Shown: positions 34,450-46,320, counted from the stretch's first letter. The stretch: 64,000 bases of DNA from Cynocephalus volans (GCF_027409185.1 NC_084464.1:51683095-51747094); one strand, 5' to 3'. A program made the numbers and translations. The notes: generated by a model from the sequence alone, not told the origin.

Positions 34450-36260
34450 TCTAGACATAAGATAAAGACAGGGTTGGGAAGCTGTGTTCCAGAAACTCAT
34501 TTGTGATTTCCCAGTAAATGATACTTTTTAAAAAAAATACCATCTGGCGCTCAACCAAAATGGGTGAAAGATACCTGTGCATCCCCACTGGCCAGGTGTG
34601 TTGATGGCCACAAGTCCAGGAAAAAGTAGGTAGGGCTGGTATATCAGAGAATTGAGATGTCGGGTGGGATGGTCAGGGCTGCTGCGGATGGACTATTCCC
34701 TTCTTAGCCTGGAGCTTCACTCCAGATTCTCTACCTTTCTTTACTACAGGAGGATGACCCCATCCTCTCTTATTTCTGAAGACTTCCCCCACCATATGCA
34801 TGAACTTGGCAGGAAGCAGGCTCCCACCAGGGAGTAACAAACACAGGTGCAAGAGAAAATGCCACATCAAAGCCATCTTTAGAAAACCCCAGAGTTTCCA
34901 GAGAAATGAACAGCAGACCTTCACAGACATGAGAATGTCCTCTTTTTTTCTCCCTCCCAAGAAGTGTGGTTGGTAGTTGTGTTTAAAACTGTACATTTTA
35001 CTGTACTTTTTTTTTTTTAAGCAAAGGAGAATACTGGCATTTATATTCTGACCACAGGGATGTTGCTTTCCAAAACTCAAGTCAGAAACATGATAAACAG
35101 AAGAGCAAATACATATCATGTCATGACAGAACTCAGAGCTGCTGATGAGAATAGACAGTGAGTTGGTTTCTCCCCTTTCACTGTCCACCACTTTCCCTCT
35201 GGGTGCATGAATCCAAAGGCAAAGAGAAAGGTTGTATTTGAGACCGCTTCACAATGGCTACATTTTGAAAGGATGAGTGGGAAAGAGGCAGAGAGAGAAA
35301 AGAGAGAAGGCAAAATGGAGAAGGGAAAAGACAGAGGGTAAGAGAGAGAGGTTTCCTTTCAAGTCACCCAATTTTGTGAGTGCCACCGTGACTGGGAAAG
35401 GGTTGTGCTCTGGCACTGAGATTGGCCTGGAAAATTAACTTGCAGTCTCGTAAAAGACTGGCCTGGTTTGTTAATGACCTTGTCAGGACCAGAAAAGGAT
35501 GGGGAAGGCAGAGAGTGATGGGGAGAAAAAGAATGAAAACAGGTCAGTGGAAGGAAGGTAAAGAGAGAGAAAAGAAGCAGAGGGGGAGGGAAGACGAAGG
35601 CATGGGATTTGGAGGCTCCTGGGCTGGAGCCAGAAGGCAATGCTGCATACACAGTTCCAGACCCCACCTTGTGTATCCTTGGGTGGGTTTGAGGACCAGC
35701 AGCTCAGCTCCAGGTCTGAGCTCATTAAAACTTTTAAGCCCCAGATGGTCTCACCTGTATGCTTTGCAGGCTGTGTGGTTGGTGAATGGAAGAAGGAGGA
35801 AGAACAAGAGAGAGGATAGAGTTCTATGAAGAAGGCTTGGCAATGGAAAGAAGAGTTGGGGAGGCCAAGGGAGAGGTAGCGTGTTGGCAATGAGAAGAGA
35901 CCTAGAAAGACACAGACAAAGGCCAGGAGGAACAGAGATGCAGGGGAAAGCCATTCAGATTTGTTTATAGCAATTTCTCTCTGGCCACCTCTCCTTTGCC
36001 CCTTCTCTTGCTGCTATTTGGGAGTGTGGGGGTTAATTCCTAGATGGAAAGGCACCCACACACCTCTCCCATTTCCATCCTGTCATCTCTGTGGATGGCT
36101 CCTCCTCAGGAAAATAAGAGAAGGCATCCCCCATGTCTCACCCTGACCCACCTTCTTCAGGAACAAACATGGGACAGACTTTGGACACAGAATTTCCCTA
36201 GTCAGGGTGAAGACAGGTCACGGATCCCAAACACCACCAGGAGGTAGGCAGCCTTGGCCT
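34450..36260. other. LRFN2 3' flank with purine-rich tracts
   Basis: No exon or repeat family was recognised. Purine-rich blocks lie on the plus strand at about 35,270-35,350 and 35,500-35,605. Long minus-strand frames here arise from this low-complexity sequence. Confidence 0.45.
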
Positions 36261-36261
36261 C

Positions 36262-36330
36262 TGCCCTGACCTGGTCACTAAATCATGGTGTGACCTTGGG
36301 CAAATTCCTTATGTTCTGGGGCAGAAGGAG
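36262..36330 (+). repeat. MIR fragment
   Basis: Only the central motif TGGTGTGACCTTGGGCAAAT is clear. Confidence 0.6.
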
Positions 36331-36544
36331 AGACTGTTAAGGATGGGATGATTGCAAACACCTCCCCAAGATTCAGAACCCTATGATTCTAAAAAGAATC
36401 AGCTTTCTCCCTCCAAACCCCCAAGAATTTTCCCCTTGTGTCCAGTAAGGATAGTGACTGCTTTAACAGCTCATGCTCCTGGTACCACTGTGCTGGAAAG
36501 CATAACATCTAGATTCATGAAGCATTAATTAATACTTAGAACTA

Positions 36545-36690
36545 GAAGGGAATCAGAGACCTTCTAGTATAATTCCAGTATTTTGCAAATTAGGAAACTG
36601 AGGTCCAATGGGAGAAAAGTTATTCTTGCTCAAGTTATTCAACTGGTTATCCATGTGGCTCTGAAATCCAAACCCTGAGCTTCAGACGCA
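36545..36690 (-). repeat. MIR relic, antisense
   Basis: The plus strand shows AAATTAGGAAACTGAGG followed by a decayed body, the reverse complement of the MIR core. Confidence 0.7.
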
Positions 36691-36699
36691 TAGTCCACT

Positions 36700-37545
36700 G
36701 CTTCTTCTGCTTTCCTTATGACCCCACACTGCTTTCCTTATGACAAGCCCTCCTGGCCCAGAGCATGCTCATGGGAACTTTCTGTACTGGCTTCCCAGAA
36801 GAGGCAAAAATCCCAACGCAGCTCCAGAAGATCCCTTATGTTCAGAGCTCTTCTGCTCCTCACACATAAGAAGACCCAGAAGTTACCCTTCTCGTTTCAG
36901 CTGCTGTGATGGATGTGGGGTGTCATGTTTGGGAAGCAAAGAAAACTAGGTCAGGTACCAGGGGTCACTTGCCCCTCCCAATATGGGGGTGGTTGGGAAT
37001 AATGTGGACTCTGGGCAGGGCACTCCGTAGCCTTCCCCCAAAGAAGTGTGGGGACAGAATTATTCCCTTCTCTTGTCAATTGGCAACAATCACCCACTAC
37101 AAGGGCTGTGGAGGAACAAGCTTTCATAGGTAAACTTTGGATTACCTGTGTGAATGAAGAGGAGGAGTCTGGGAAATGGAAAAAATAAATTAAGAAATAA
37201 AAACAACACTGGACCCATAAGCAATCCAAAGCCGCTTGCTTGTACGCTACATTTGTGATTAGAAAGGCAGAGCCACCTTTCCAAACACTCAGGGCTCAGT
37301 CCAACACTTGAGCGAGTCCGCATTCCCTGAGCACACCCCGTCTGGGTGGTGGGGGACGGGTCTGGGGAGATGATGTGGGTGGTGGCAGTGGGGGGGTGAG
37401 GGGGACAAGTGGCCATTGATAGTGAGACAAAACCGTCCCTGGATGTAAACATCACCATGGAAACTCCACAAAGACTTGCCAGAAAGATGCTTTCCCCTTT
37501 TTCTTCCACCCCGCAAGGGTGGGAGGGAGGATGCCCACCCCCGGC
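36700..37545 (-). other. LRFN2: LRFN2 3' untranslated region (end not fixed)
   Basis: Sequence directly 3' of the LRFN2 stop codon must begin the 3' UTR. I could not find a minus-strand AATAAA or ATTAAA at a convincing distance, so the lower boundary given is arbitrary. The stretch 37,150-37,260 is the most AT-rich and least repeat-like part. Confidence 0.5.
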
Positions 37546-38524
37546 CTACACCGTGCTCTCCATCACCCACTCAGAGCTGCCGAAAGTTCCCCGAGCCCCC
37601 ACCAGGTCACTCTCCTCAAAGGGCAAGAGCATGCCATTGACAGAGAGGCTGCGCTTCGTCCAGATGTTCGAGACCCTCCGAGGGGGGCTGTAGCCACTGG
37701 GGACGATCCCTCCCGCTGCCGCAGCCGCAGCTGCAAAGTCCCCCATGTCAAAGGAGTGGCTGCGTTTGGCCTTGCCCTCCAGGGGTAAAGGGAGCAGGCT
37801 CCTGGCCCGGGTGGCAGGGGGCCCTAGTAATGGCTCTCGGTCCGAGTGGTGGCCCCTGGCTGATGTCCCAGACCCTGTCCCAGCTGGAGTCCTGGAGTCT
37901 AGCAGCTCCTCTTTTCTCTGACTCTTGAGGTCCAGGGAAGCAAAGGCCCCCATCAGGCGGTCAAGGTTGGGCTTGGGGCGGGGAGCGGGATGCGGGAGCC
38001 TCCAGGGGCCCCGTCCGAGCCCTGCAGCCTCCCCACTGCCCAGGGAGCTGGAGGAAGAGGAGTCACTGCCTCGGACCAGGCTGGCAGTGAAGTCAACCAG
38101 CTCATTGCGCACCACCACCTTGGGTGGCTCCTGTGGTGGGGCCCCACTGGGTGCACTGCCTGGAGGCAGCGGCTGGGCCCCGTTGGTCTGAGAGTACACA
38201 TTGCTGACAGTGGCTGCCACCAGCTTGCCGGGGGACTCGTGGTTGCACACCTTGTAGCGCACCATGAGGATGACGATGAAGACCAGCAGCGTGGCCACGA
38301 TGATGCCCCCGATGACAAGGATCACGGTGCCGCCTAGGACCTGGCTGTGCATGGACTGGCACTGCGGGTAGTCAGCCTTGGTGAAGAATTGGGCGCAGCC
38401 CACAATGTTGGTGGCCGTGAGTGTCGTGGCTGTGTCGTCCCACATGGCCAACACACACAAGTCGTAGCCAGTCCCTGACACCAGGTTGTTGACCACGAAG
38501 GCCTTGTTGGAGGCTGGGATCATC
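37546..38524 (-). CDS. LRFN2: LRFN2 (SALM1) last coding exon
   Basis: LRFN2 is a leucine-rich-repeat and fibronectin type III adhesion protein of neuronal synapses that binds PSD-95-type scaffolds and influences NMDA receptor clustering. This exon encodes the last 325 residues, counted from the Met at 38,523. Residues 1-50 are the C-terminal part of the FN3 domain, about 63-87 form the single transmembrane helix, and a long serine- and proline-rich cytoplasmic tail follows, with a run of six Ser (155-160) and seven Ala (264-270). The protein ends ESTV, a class I PDZ ligand, before a TAG at 37,546-37,548. The acceptor AG is at 38,525-38,526, leaving one base to complete a split Arg codon (phase 2). 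The LRR and Ig parts are encoded by an exon outside the window. The sequence closely matches remembered mammalian LRFN2, and paralogues LRFN1 and LRFN4 differ in the tail. Confidence 0.97.
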
Positions 38525-38526
38525 CT

Positions 38527-39080
38527 GGGGGGAGGTGAGGCAGACAGAGGGTGAGGGGTGGAGGGGCAGAAGGACAGGGTGATGGGGAGGGGACAGAGGC
38601 AGAAATAGAGAGGGTGGCAGAAAGAGGGAGAGGAGAGAGACAGAAAGGAAAAGAGACAGGAAAGGGGCAAGATGGAGAGAGAGAGGAGGGGGAGGAGGAC
38701 AGGGAAGGGACAGGCAGGTGACAGGCACAGGGCACAGGAAATCATGAACAAGAAGTAGAAGTGAGGAGAGAGATTCAGGGAAGGGAACAGAGAGGCAGGT
38801 TAGAGTGAAAGGAAAGTGAGAGAAAGATTCCAGGATGGAGTATCAGGGAGAGGTGCAGACAGAGATCCAGAGGGGATCAGGTGAGAGAAAGCGACCCAGC
38901 CAATGTGGAAGTAAAGGCAGTGAGTGAAGGTAAGGGAAGAGAGCGATTGAAAGAGAGATGGGGGGTGTTTAGAGGTAAAGAGAAGAAGGGGGAGAGACTC
39001 GTGCAGAGTTGAGAGAGGACACACGGGGGGACAGGGGGCGGAGGGAGAGACAGAGAGGCAGAAGGTTAAAGGTGTGAAGA
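38527..39080 (-). promoter_or_regulatory. LRFN2: Very long polypyrimidine tract upstream of the LRFN2 acceptor
   Basis: On the plus strand about 550 bases are dominated by GA, GGA and GAGA runs with few pyrimidines, so the minus-strand pre-mRNA has a C- and U-rich run leading to CCCCCCAG at the exon. It could bind polypyrimidine-tract proteins, and as duplex DNA such purine runs can form triplex structures. A 76-codon open extension of the exon into this tract is intronic. Confidence 0.75.
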
Positions 39081-40240
39081 AGCAGCAATTAGACAAAGGG
39101 CCACCCCCCCACCCCCTTCCCCCATGTCTGCTGCCAATACTCCTTCAGGCTCTGGGAAGTGCAGGGTGAGAGTCAGGTCCAACCTGGCTGACCCCAGACT
39201 GCCCCTGAGGCTCACTCCACCCCTTGTCATGACCTCTGAGACTCATCAGGACCCCCATCAACACTTAGAAGCCTCCACCACCCTTGTCTCCAAAGGGCTT
39301 TTCATTATTCTGGAGGGAGGGCATTTGCTGCTGCAGACTGGTGGCTGGAGGGTTTGGGGGGACACATGGGTAGGGGGTGCTAAGCAGCGGACACATGGGT
39401 AGGGGGCGCTAAGCAGAAGAAAGCTGGAGGCAGGAGGGGGCATGCTGCTCGGAGGTGGAGGGACAGTGCAGTGTTGAAGACTGGAGGGCAGTTGTGCATC
39501 CCAGAGGGAAGGGCGATCCCTCTGTCACAGCCATCTGAGAGACCTGGGGGAAGAGTTTCTTGAGTCAGGAAGACCTTGACTGATCCCCCTACCTTAGGGG
39601 AGGCTCTGATGGGACAGCAATCTCCTGACACCGGGGCTGTCCACTGCAGCCTGCGCCTTTCCTGCCCAGACATTCATGAAGCCTAGACGTAAAACCTGAT
39701 CTCTAAGACCCTTGTTGTTGTATCATGCTTTCTGCTGTTTCCATAAACATCCCTGCAGAAATACTCACCTAGGCCTGAAGGTACTGCCCTCTAGCTTTCC
39801 TGGTAGCCCCCCATCCCCCGTTCGTTCTCCTCTTCCCTACCACTTGAGAACAAAACGGCTCCATCAGCTTCCATCAACCCCTCAAACCTGGAGCCAGGCA
39901 ACCTAATTGAGATCTCAAATTTGAAATATCAAAGTCTGAAAACTTCCACCTGGGAACGTGCACAGAGGATGGGAGCTGACAGGCAGATATTGACATCTCG
40001 TCAGAGGGCAGCCCTGGAGGCTAATGCCTCTCTCCTCATGCTCCTGGCTAGCTCTGAGGCTGGGGAAGCCACACTGGAGGAAACTGAGGCCCCTAGCCAC
40101 ACCCCAACCCCTAGCACAGTGCTTGGGGCAGAAGAGGCTAGAGGGGGTGGATCCAGCAAAGACCCTGCATGCCAGCTCCTTAGGTTTATCTGAGGACATC
40201 ACAGCCATGGTTTTACCTGGGCATTGTGGCAGTCCTATGA
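39080..40240. other. Intronic unique sequence
   Basis: No repeat family was recognised except a 29-base tandem duplication at 39,361-39,416. Confidence 0.5.
39361..39416 (+). repeat. Two-copy 29-bp tandem repeat
   Basis: The unit beginning GACACATGGGTAGGGGG occurs at 39,361 and again at 39,390, with one T/C difference in the shared part. Confidence 0.95.
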
Positions 40241-40244
40241 CAGC

Positions 40245-40375
40245 AGTGGTCAGTGCTCCCACTTCACAGAGGAGGAATGCCTGAGACTCAGAGAGACCAA
40301 GTAATCTGCCTGAGCTCACACAGCTGAAACTGCTAGGATGAGGCAACTGGGATTTTGACACTCGCTTCTAGGTCC
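40245..40375 (-). repeat. MIR relic, antisense
   Basis: The plus strand has CACTTCACAGAGGAGG followed by CTGAGCTCACACAGCTGA. Confidence 0.75.
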
Positions 40376-40699
40376 ACAGTCTGGGCTTGTTCCTCATCAT
40401 GTGACAGATATGGGGGCATTTTTACTCATTTCAGTGAAAAATCTGCCTTGGCTTGTGGCTGCTCAGCCACTCCCTTCCCTGGAGCAGTGCTCAGAGCCCA
40501 CAGTGTCTCACATCCCTCCACTAGCAGGACCCCTGCCTGCTGGGCCATCTGCTATGCAGGGTCCGAGGAGCCCTCTGTGGCCAGTGCTACAGAGGACACA
40601 AGAGTTCTCCAAGGTTTAGTTGCTCCCCTCTCTGGGCTAATGAAGTGAATTGGAGAGGCAGGAGCTAAGCATGCCCAGAACAGTGACAACAGTAAGAGC

Positions 40700-40850
40700 A
40701 AACACCAACCAGCAACTGTGTGCCTTGCTCTCTGTCAAGTGACCTATATCAACTCACTCAGTTCTACAGCAACCCTCTGAGGTAGCCACTATCAAGATTC
40801 TCACATTGCAGATGGGGAAACAGAGGTACAAAGCAAAGATGACATGACAC
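40700..40850 (-). repeat. MIR relic, antisense, decayed
   Basis: The end with CAACCCTCTGAGGTAG and then CAGATGGGGAAACAGAGG is visible. Confidence 0.65.
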
Positions 40851-41164
40851 AGCAGGGAGCCAGACCCAGGCAGCCAGCTCCAGGCTGCTTGGAATTGCTG
40901 CATCCACCACCTCGCAGGGTCATGAGCAATGTAAGCACGTATCCATTTGAGGAGGGGCCAGGCAGGCTTGTTTACTGAATGCCTGTTGTGTGACATGGGT
41001 TTCATAGTCATTGCATTTAACCCTCACAACAACCTCAGGACACAGAAGATGGGCCACGAGCAGAAATCATCTCAATGTTTAGTGGTCTTCTTCTCCTGGG
41101 AAGCAGACAGTAACTACTACTCCTACCATCACTACCACCACTAATAACGACAAAAGAAGGGTGG

Positions 41165-41385
41165 TTCATGTGAGGGCTTACTCCACGCCAGGCAATATTC
41201 TGAGATTTTTAAGGGATTAATATTCATTTAATCTAACAATCGTTGGGAAGTAGTTACTGTTACTAATATCTCTGATTTACAGATAAGAAACTGAGGCACA
41301 GAAAGGTTAAGCTACCTGCCTAAAGACAACTAGTTAGTAAGTGGCAGAGCTGGGATCCAAACCAGGCAGTCTGGCTCCAGGGCCT
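41165..41385 (-). repeat. MIR, antisense, nearly complete
   Basis: It runs from CTCCACGCCAGGCAATATTC through ACAGATAAGAAACTGAGG to GTGGCAGAGCTGGGATCC. Confidence 0.9.
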
Positions 41386-42165
41386 CTGCTCCTCTCAGAT
41401 GCTGCCCTGTCTTCCTGCTCTCCCTGGGCGACTTGGTGTGGGACCCTGCCTGGCCTCTCTCCCTCCCCCTTGCTCCCCAAGTCAGGGAAAATGTGACCAA
41501 GCTGCAGTTGGGCTGTGCTGCTAATGGAAGTGTAATAGGGCAAGGCTGATTCTTGGCAGGCTGCTGGCAGCAGGGATGAAGGGTCAGGCTTTGCACTGTG
41601 AAAGCTTTGCACTGTAACTGGCTCATCAGAAACAAAGCCAGAGGAAAAAGCCTGCTCCCCAGGATAAGAATAAAGGGCAGGAAGGCAGCTCCTGGTTGCC
41701 CTGCTCTGTGTGAGTGTGTGTGTGTTTGTTTGTGTGTGTGTTGGGGCAGGAGAAGTTGTGGGGACTTAAAGAGAGCAAGAGCCAATTGGCCCAAAAGAGC
41801 CCCAGCTGGCAAGATCAAGTTTGCCTTTGCCAATAACAACCTGTATTCACCTTGTGCTGGGAAGTTTACATGTATTATCTCATTTAACCTCCCCCTGGGG
41901 AAGTTATTATCATTCAAATTGAGAGAAAGAGGATGCCGCCGAACAGCTTGCACTTTCCCTTGGGGGGAATGATGGATCCAGATCAGATCCATTGGGATCC
42001 AGAGACGACACTTCTTAATCAAAAGCGAAACCACTCCTGGCTCCAGGCAGCCAACAGACAAACTGCATGAGGAAGTCACATAAAGGGGCACTACTTCAAA
42101 CCCTAGTGACAGAAACAAAATTCGGCTCCCACTTGTGTGCCCCTGTCTCTCCCAACACGCCCCCC
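41385..42165. other. Intronic unique sequence with TG-rich run and partial MIR
   Basis: It contains an imperfect TG run at about 41,708-41,742 and a MIR-like end at about 41,855-41,925. A long minus-strand frame crosses it (see rejected items). Confidence 0.5.
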
Positions 42166-42366
42166 TCAGCCTCGGCACTATGGACACTTTGGGTTGGAGA
42201 AGTCTTGGTTTGGGGGGTCGTCCTGTGCATTGTAGGATGTTTAGCAGCATCTCTGGCCTCTACCTACCAGGAGCCAGAATACACCCTCAATGTGACAATC
42301 AAAAATGTCTGCAAACATTGCCAAATGGCCTCTAGGGGCAAAATCACCCCCCATTGAGACACACTG
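42166..42366 (-). mobile_element. MER5A DNA transposon (hAT-Charlie)
   Basis: The reverse complement matches remembered MER5A over its length, including GGGGGTGATTTTGCCCC-type sequence at the right end, AAACATCCTACAATGCACAGG in the middle and AGTGCCGAGG at the left. Ends are CAGCCTCGG and CACTG. Confidence 0.92.
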
Positions 42367-42369
42367 GTC

Positions 42370-43630
42370 TAGAGAATGTGGTTGTGAAACAGAAGCTGCC
42401 AAGGCCAACCTCACAGGGTGGGAACCAGACAAATAAGTAGCCAGAGCCCACTCTCTTCTCTGCCCTCAACCTTCTGCAGTGGCTGCCATGGTTGAACCCT
42501 GCTAAGAGCCAGAGTTCATGCATGCACACTGGACAGCCTCAGGGCGCAGAGCGAGGGAAGGAGGGGAGAGCGGACCTGGAGGGGAAAAGACAAGGACTAG
42601 CACAACCATTAGGTCACAGTCCCCTCTGTGAAAAACACATTCCCGCAACCCTGATATATTCCTTTCCATCATGTAAACCAGTGACACCTCTGTTAGTAGA
42701 AAATATGAATTGCTATTTTAAGTTGCTCCAACGAGTTAAATTTAATTAAGCTCACATGCTCTAAAACACAATTTGAAACTGCAACCTCAAGCACTTACCC
42801 AGGAAAAACAAAACAAGTGTAAGTGGCTGCTTCTGAGTTGTTTTTCATTTTCCGTTAATATTCGTTTGGTATTTGTTCATTCAATTTAATAGTAGCAAAC
42901 AAATCTACAGAGGTCTAAGAAGAAATCACAGGAGCAAACCAGCTATTTCAGCCTGCTCTCAAATCTGTTTTCCAGGTGTCATGGGCCCTGCCCTACTTGG
43001 TGGGGAACTACATGTCCCAGGTCCCCTTGCCTGTTCCCAGGTTCCCATGTGCTCCTGGCAGAAGACTGGAGGGCAGGAAGAGGGGAGAAGCCAGGATTTG
43101 TTCCTCTTTTTCTTCTTCAGGTGGTTTTTCTTGTCAGCCTCTGAGTCTCCTGTGTGATTCCAGCTCCCAGGGTTCCAGCTCCTGCCAGAGAGATTTGGAT
43201 CTTGGTCTCTGGCCATACCATCTCCTCCTGTGCTCTTCCAGCCTCGGATGGGGTGAGTGGATGGTAGTGGCTTCCTGCTGTTGCTGACCTCACTGATGTC
43301 TCATTGTCTCCTGGTTATTCCCTCTTTCAAAAGACCTAAAGTCATCTTCTTCTTTTTTTTTTTTTTTTCTGACTGAATCCTGAATGACACAAGGAGATAA
43401 CCTATACATTAGCGAGAATATTCTATCTACTAACTTATCATTTGTTCCTTGCACTTTAGGAAAAGCTTATCATTACTCACGGCAGCAGCCACACATCTTG
43501 GCTGTACCTAGTGGAACTCCAGCTTTAGGAAGCACTTTACCACCTTCCCAATCACTCATCCCTCCCGAATAAGCCACCTTCATCCCATTGCAAACTGCAG
43601 TCCCTCTTCTGAGAAACATCACCTCTTTCT
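42370..43630. other. Intronic stretch, partly unassigned old repeat
   Basis: The part 42,690-42,910 is AT-rich without repeat motifs. The part 42,960-43,390 resembles a decayed interspersed repeat with a poly(T) of about 18 at 43,352-43,369, family not assigned. Confidence 0.4.
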
Positions 43631-43639
43631 CCACCCGGT

Positions 43640-43850
43640 GACCCCATCCTTTAAGGCCTGACTCAAATGTCACCCTACCCAAAGCTGCTCCTGCTCTCTC
43701 TTCTGCCATGGCCTTCCTCATGCTCCTCTGTGATCCCTTCTCAGGGATCATTTGCTTCTGCATGCCTCTGCCTTGAGGACGGTCTTACTCATCTTCGTAA
43801 CTCCGCTGCCAATCATGATATCTGGCCTAGAGTCAATGCTGAGTAAATAT
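43640..43850 (+). repeat. L2 LINE 3' fragment
   Basis: It contains TGACTCAAATGTCACC and ends near GAGTAAATATTTACC, the L2 3' end pattern. Confidence 0.65.
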
Positions 43851-44039
43851 TTACCCTACGGTTGAGCAGTGAGTGAAAAGTACTTTGTTAAATGTTAAGG
43901 CCTAAGCAAATGTGAAGGGTTCTTGTTTAAATGCAAAGGCTGGCTAATGGTGAACTCACAGACACTACTGGTTTGCAGAGAGGTATTTTCCTATATCCAT
44001 GAGGCTCAGGGCATGGGCTCTTGAGGCCCTTTCAGGGAT

Positions 44040-44215
44040 GTGCATATAGGTATGTGCTTGGGATATGTGAGTGCAGATGTAGGTAAACATGCGTATGTGT
44101 GTGTGAGAGAGAGAAGACATGTGGGGTATGTCCATGTGTCTAAGAAGTAACACTGGAGAGCTGAATGTGTGAGTATTTGTAAGTGTGTGTACGTGTGTGT
44201 CAGAGTGTCGGCATC
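44040..44215 (+). repeat. Imperfect TG-rich low-complexity region
   Basis: Scattered TGTGTG and TATGTG runs are mixed with unique bases. No clean repeat unit. Confidence 0.7.
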
Positions 44216-44489
44216 TACTTACATGTGGTATATAAGGGATTCTGGTCCATTAGTCACTGCTCTGCCCCTCTGCCACCCAACCCACACACCTCACCCAGAT
44301 GCCCCCATGTTCCCTGACACTTCTGAGGTGACTCTCTGTGTGACCCCTCCCAGACACACTTGCTGACTAAGGCTGCTTTTTCCTAGTGGAACAGAGTTTG
44401 CCACCCATAAAAGGCATTTGAGGTCTCAGGAAATGGAAATGGGATGGGAGGGACTCTAAGAGTTTCCACCTCAGCTTCGTGGCAAAGCC

Positions 44490-44860
44490 TGTGGGCTGAT
44501 ACCAACACCCTCTCTCCCCCTTTGTGGCCTCTGCCTAGACAACATTCCCCAGCCTCCCTTGCAGCTAGGTGTGTCCAAGTGATACCTCTGGCAAGTGAAA
44601 TATGGGAAGTAGTGTGTGCCACCTCAGGGCCAGGCCTCAGGAGTGCCTCCCCCACACTCTCCTTCCCTTCTACCAGCTGGCCCTGGTGGGGTGACTGGCC
44701 TTGACCATGCACACGACAAGGCCTGAGGGGAAGTGGAAACAAGGCACTTGAGTCTTACAGGAGGAAGGTCTTCTGACTAACCTGGTATACCACCCTGGAC
44801 TGTTAGGAGAGCAAGAAATCAAATCCCATCGTGTTCAAGCCTTTACATTTTTGCAGGAGC
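44490..44860 (+). mobile_element. MLT1-type MaLR LTR relic
   Basis: It contains CCCAGCCTCCCTTGCAGC followed by AAGTGATACCTCTGGC and, near the end, CTTCTGACTAACCTGGTATA, which match MLT1 LTR landmarks. The 3' end is missing. Confidence 0.65.
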
Positions 44861-44869
44861 AGTTATCCT

Positions 44870-45430
44870 CCCCTGACTAATAGAGCCCCCTGTAGATAAG
44901 ACAGTTGAGCCTGAGGAGTTTGTGTGTAGATGTATGTTTGGGGGAGGGGCGGTTGTATTTGCACAAGAGTAAGAAATTAGTGCTGGTGTCCACAAAGAAA
45001 TGAAATCCTCTCCTTCCTGGAGTTGTCAACAAAGGCCACCTCTTTGATCTGCATGGTTCCTCCAGGCCCCGCCTCTTCTCCCTCCCCAGCACCACCACAT
45101 TTCAGTTGCCCTGCCCTCCCCTCCCTTGCGTCAGTGACACACCATGGCTGCCTGCTGAGCCCCAGCACTAAATTGCAGAGCCTGTCAAGCTCCCCCCACC
45201 CCACTTCCCAGGCTCTGCATCCTCATTACCAGCTCTTCACAGAACCACCAGCCTGCCAGTCTCTCCAGCTGGCCTCGAGGTCTCAGGCCCCATTAAACCA
45301 AGGCAAGTGGCCCTGACTCCCCAGCCTCTCTCCCTCTCCCTGCGAGCTGCATAGCAGCCTGTTTGCTTCCATGCACAGACTGTAAGGGAGCAGAGGAGAC
45401 ACAGCGGTTTCTTTCTTGTGTTCAATTCAA
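44870..45430. other. Intronic unique sequence
   Basis: No repeat or gene signal recognised. Confidence 0.5.
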
Positions 45431-45434
45431 TGAG

Positions 45435-45645
45435 TTCTTACCATGCATGAGACACTAGACAGGCAGGGTCTCTTTGACTCTGCACACTGACTCTATGAGG
45501 TAAGAATAATTATCCCCACATTACAGATGAAGAAACTGGGGCTCAGGCCACCTGCTCAAGTTCACACAGCTGGAAAGTGACTGAGTTAGTGTTGTAAGCC
45601 AGGTCTGCCAGGTCATGGAGCATGGTCTCCCTGTACTGTATTACC
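45435..45645 (-). repeat. MIR, antisense
   Basis: Landmarks are GACTCTATGAGGTAAG, CATTACAGATGAAGAAACTG and AGTTCACACAGCTGG. Confidence 0.85.
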
Positions 45646-45749
45646 CACATTGAATTGAGCAGAATCAGATTTTAGCAGAAAGTAAGTTTTACAGTCAGGC
45701 CAACTGTTTGACAGCAATTAAAAAGAGGGGGAAAAAAAGCTTATAAATG

Positions 45750-45945
45750 ACAGCTAAAATTTGTCAAGCAATTACTATATGTCAACCACTGTTCTGAGTA
45801 CTTCACATGTATTTGCTACAAGGAGGTACTGTACATTTTACAGGTGAGGAAATTGAGGCTCAGAGAAGATAAGTAATATGCCTAAGGTCTCACAGAGAGG
45901 ATGTTTGTGCTCAGGCAAGATTTGAACCCAGTACTCTCACATGTC
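45750..45945 (-). repeat. MIR, antisense
   Basis: Landmarks are CTATATGTCAACCACTG, AGGTGAGGAAATTGAGGC and AAGATTTGAACCCAG. A second antisense MIR within 300 bases of the previous one. Confidence 0.85.
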
Positions 45946-46099
45946 CTCAGTGAATGCTCATGATAATTCTGGGAAGCATATTTAATAATTATGTGTCTCA
46001 TTTTAGAGACAGTGTTTAACTTTACTGCCATGAGGTTACATAGCTAATTAGGGGCACAGATGGGACTCCAATGAGTGATGATGGTGGTCTTGCTACTTC

Positions 46100-46320
46100 T
46101 GAATGCATACTCATGGGAGGACAGAAGAGAGTAAGGGAGCCATGTGGACAGGTACAGTCAGAGTTTCCAGGCAGAGGGAGCCATCGATGCAAAAGCCTTG
46201 AGGCAGGAACAGTGAGAAGTATGTGGCTGGAAGAGAGAGACGGAAAGGCAGAGTAGTAGGAAATGAGGGCAACAAGGTAGTAACCAGGTGCCAGGTTCTG
46301 GAAGGCTTGCAAATATGTTC
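46100..46320 (-). repeat. L2 LINE fragment, antisense
   Basis: CCAGGCAGAGGGAGCC and GCAAAAGCCTTGAGGCAGG are the reverse complement of the L2 motif near GGCCTTTGCAC. Confidence 0.7.

Noticed and set aside
34673..35191. 172-codon minus-strand frame downstream of LRFN2
   Set aside because: No homology recognised, no splice signals, unremarkable low-complexity composition. Not supported as a gene.
35422..35890. Overlapping 135-codon frames on both strands
   Set aside because: They come from purine-rich low-complexity DNA with few stops. No homology or splice support.
38525..38751. Upstream extension of the LRFN2 exon frame to a Met at 38,751
   Set aside because: The added 76 residues are a translation of the intronic pyrimidine tract. 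A good acceptor lies at 38,525-38,526 and gives the phase expected for LRFN2.
41330..42250. 306-codon minus-strand open frame in the LRFN2 intron
   Set aside because: It runs through an antisense MIR, a TG run and part of the MER5A. There is no domain, no sensible composition and no splice context. It is a chance frame.
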